A DNA stretch of 64,000 nucleotides from Allobosea sp. (GTDB lineage: Bacteria > Pseudomonadota > Alphaproteobacteria > Rhizobiales > Beijerinckiaceae). Below are positions 63,914 through 64,000 of this stretch, piece by piece (the stretch's first letter is position 1; every line of letters begins with the position of its first letter). The stretch is taken from contig NZ_JAFKFX010000024.1 in assembly GCF_017308075.1 (NCBI RefSeq), positions 410,645 through 474,644 on the forward strand, given 5' to 3'. Below the pieces are notes generated by a model. The model saw only the letters and a list, made by a program, of their open reading frames with translations. It had not been told where the DNA came from and did no database searches. A program made the translations under genes and the position numbers.

Positions 63914-64000
63914 TCAGCTTCTGGGCAGCTTTTTGCAACGGGCCTCGAAAGCTGCGAATGCCTGCTCGCCACCCGAAATGTCGAAGACCGCGTCGCGTGG
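63914..64000 (-). CDS. C-terminal end of an unidentified protein, 5' part outside window
   Basis: The last 28 codons of a minus-strand gene run in from the right edge, ending with TGA at 63916-63914: PRDAVFDISGGEQAFAAFEA then RCKKLPRS. The frame is open to the edge and composition is natural. The tail with FDISG and a late Cys is seen in many small secreted alphaproteobacterial proteins, but this is not enough to name a family. Confidence 0.55.
   Translation of the reverse strand, partial: PRDAVFDISGGEQAFAAFEARCKKLPRS

Overview
The window is GC-rich and densely coded. It most resembles an alphaproteobacterium of the Hyphomicrobiales (Rhizobiales), and my guess within that order is a Bosea-like organism. 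The reasons are a suf operon with two cysteine desulfurases behind an Irr-type iron box, an RNase E with an acidic insertion and basic tail, CtrA-like sites, and dispersed palindromic repeats of a kind I associate with that order. The placement comes from gene content and was not tested by database search.

Layout. 1-1240: 3' part of a caspase-like/formylglycine-enzyme-like fusion. 1322-8173 (minus): iron-sulfur assembly operon, in transcription order cysteine desulfurase, sufB, sufC, sufD, a 4-oxalocrotonate tautomerase-like gene, sufS, sufT. 8464-35289: mostly housekeeping and envelope genes, namely an alpha/beta hydrolase, tyrS, a large AsmA-like protein, a Bcp peroxiredoxin, an M23 peptidase, an SGNH hydrolase, prfB with its programmed +1 frameshift, a class A PBP, an AMIN/Amidase_3 amidase, rne, a SleB-like hydrolase, an MscS-type channel, an aminotransferase, an ImmA-like protein lacking the catalytic Glu, a Gfo/Idh oxidoreductase and a diguanylate cyclase.

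35476-44507 is the most unusual part. A MerR regulator and a TenA-like protein are followed by a complete NHLM-type peptide export set (HlyD-like adaptor, C39 peptidase/ABC exporter, second ABC exporter). Two small genes flank the exporter, one on each strand. Their products share a double-glycine-type leader but have unrelated cores, and both genes sit behind the same 11-bp-period direct repeat at nearly the same distance from the start codon. No maturation enzyme is recognisable, so this looks like a co-regulated two-peptide bacteriocin-like secretion locus that I do not recognise from described systems.

44690-62683 is catabolic. A MerR/XRE/cupin fusion regulator stands divergent to gabT-gabD, with a perfect 11-5-11 palindrome between them. 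A TetR gene then stands divergent to a polyamine-type ABC transporter operon that runs into an M20 amidohydrolase, a guanidino-group hydrolase, a ThDP enzyme, an M20 carbamoylase-like enzyme, an aldehyde dehydrogenase and an FAD-linked oxidase. A convergent PuuE/HpPgdA-like deacetylase follows. Together they suggest uptake and stepwise breakdown of a guanidino-, ureido- or amide-containing amine, with GabT/GabD feeding the C4 skeleton to succinate.

62684-64000 is sparse: a third copy of a ~105-bp repeat, several tiny ORFs, a cluster of TTATTCC/GGAATAA half-sites, and the last codons of a minus-strand gene. It may mark the edge of an accessory region.
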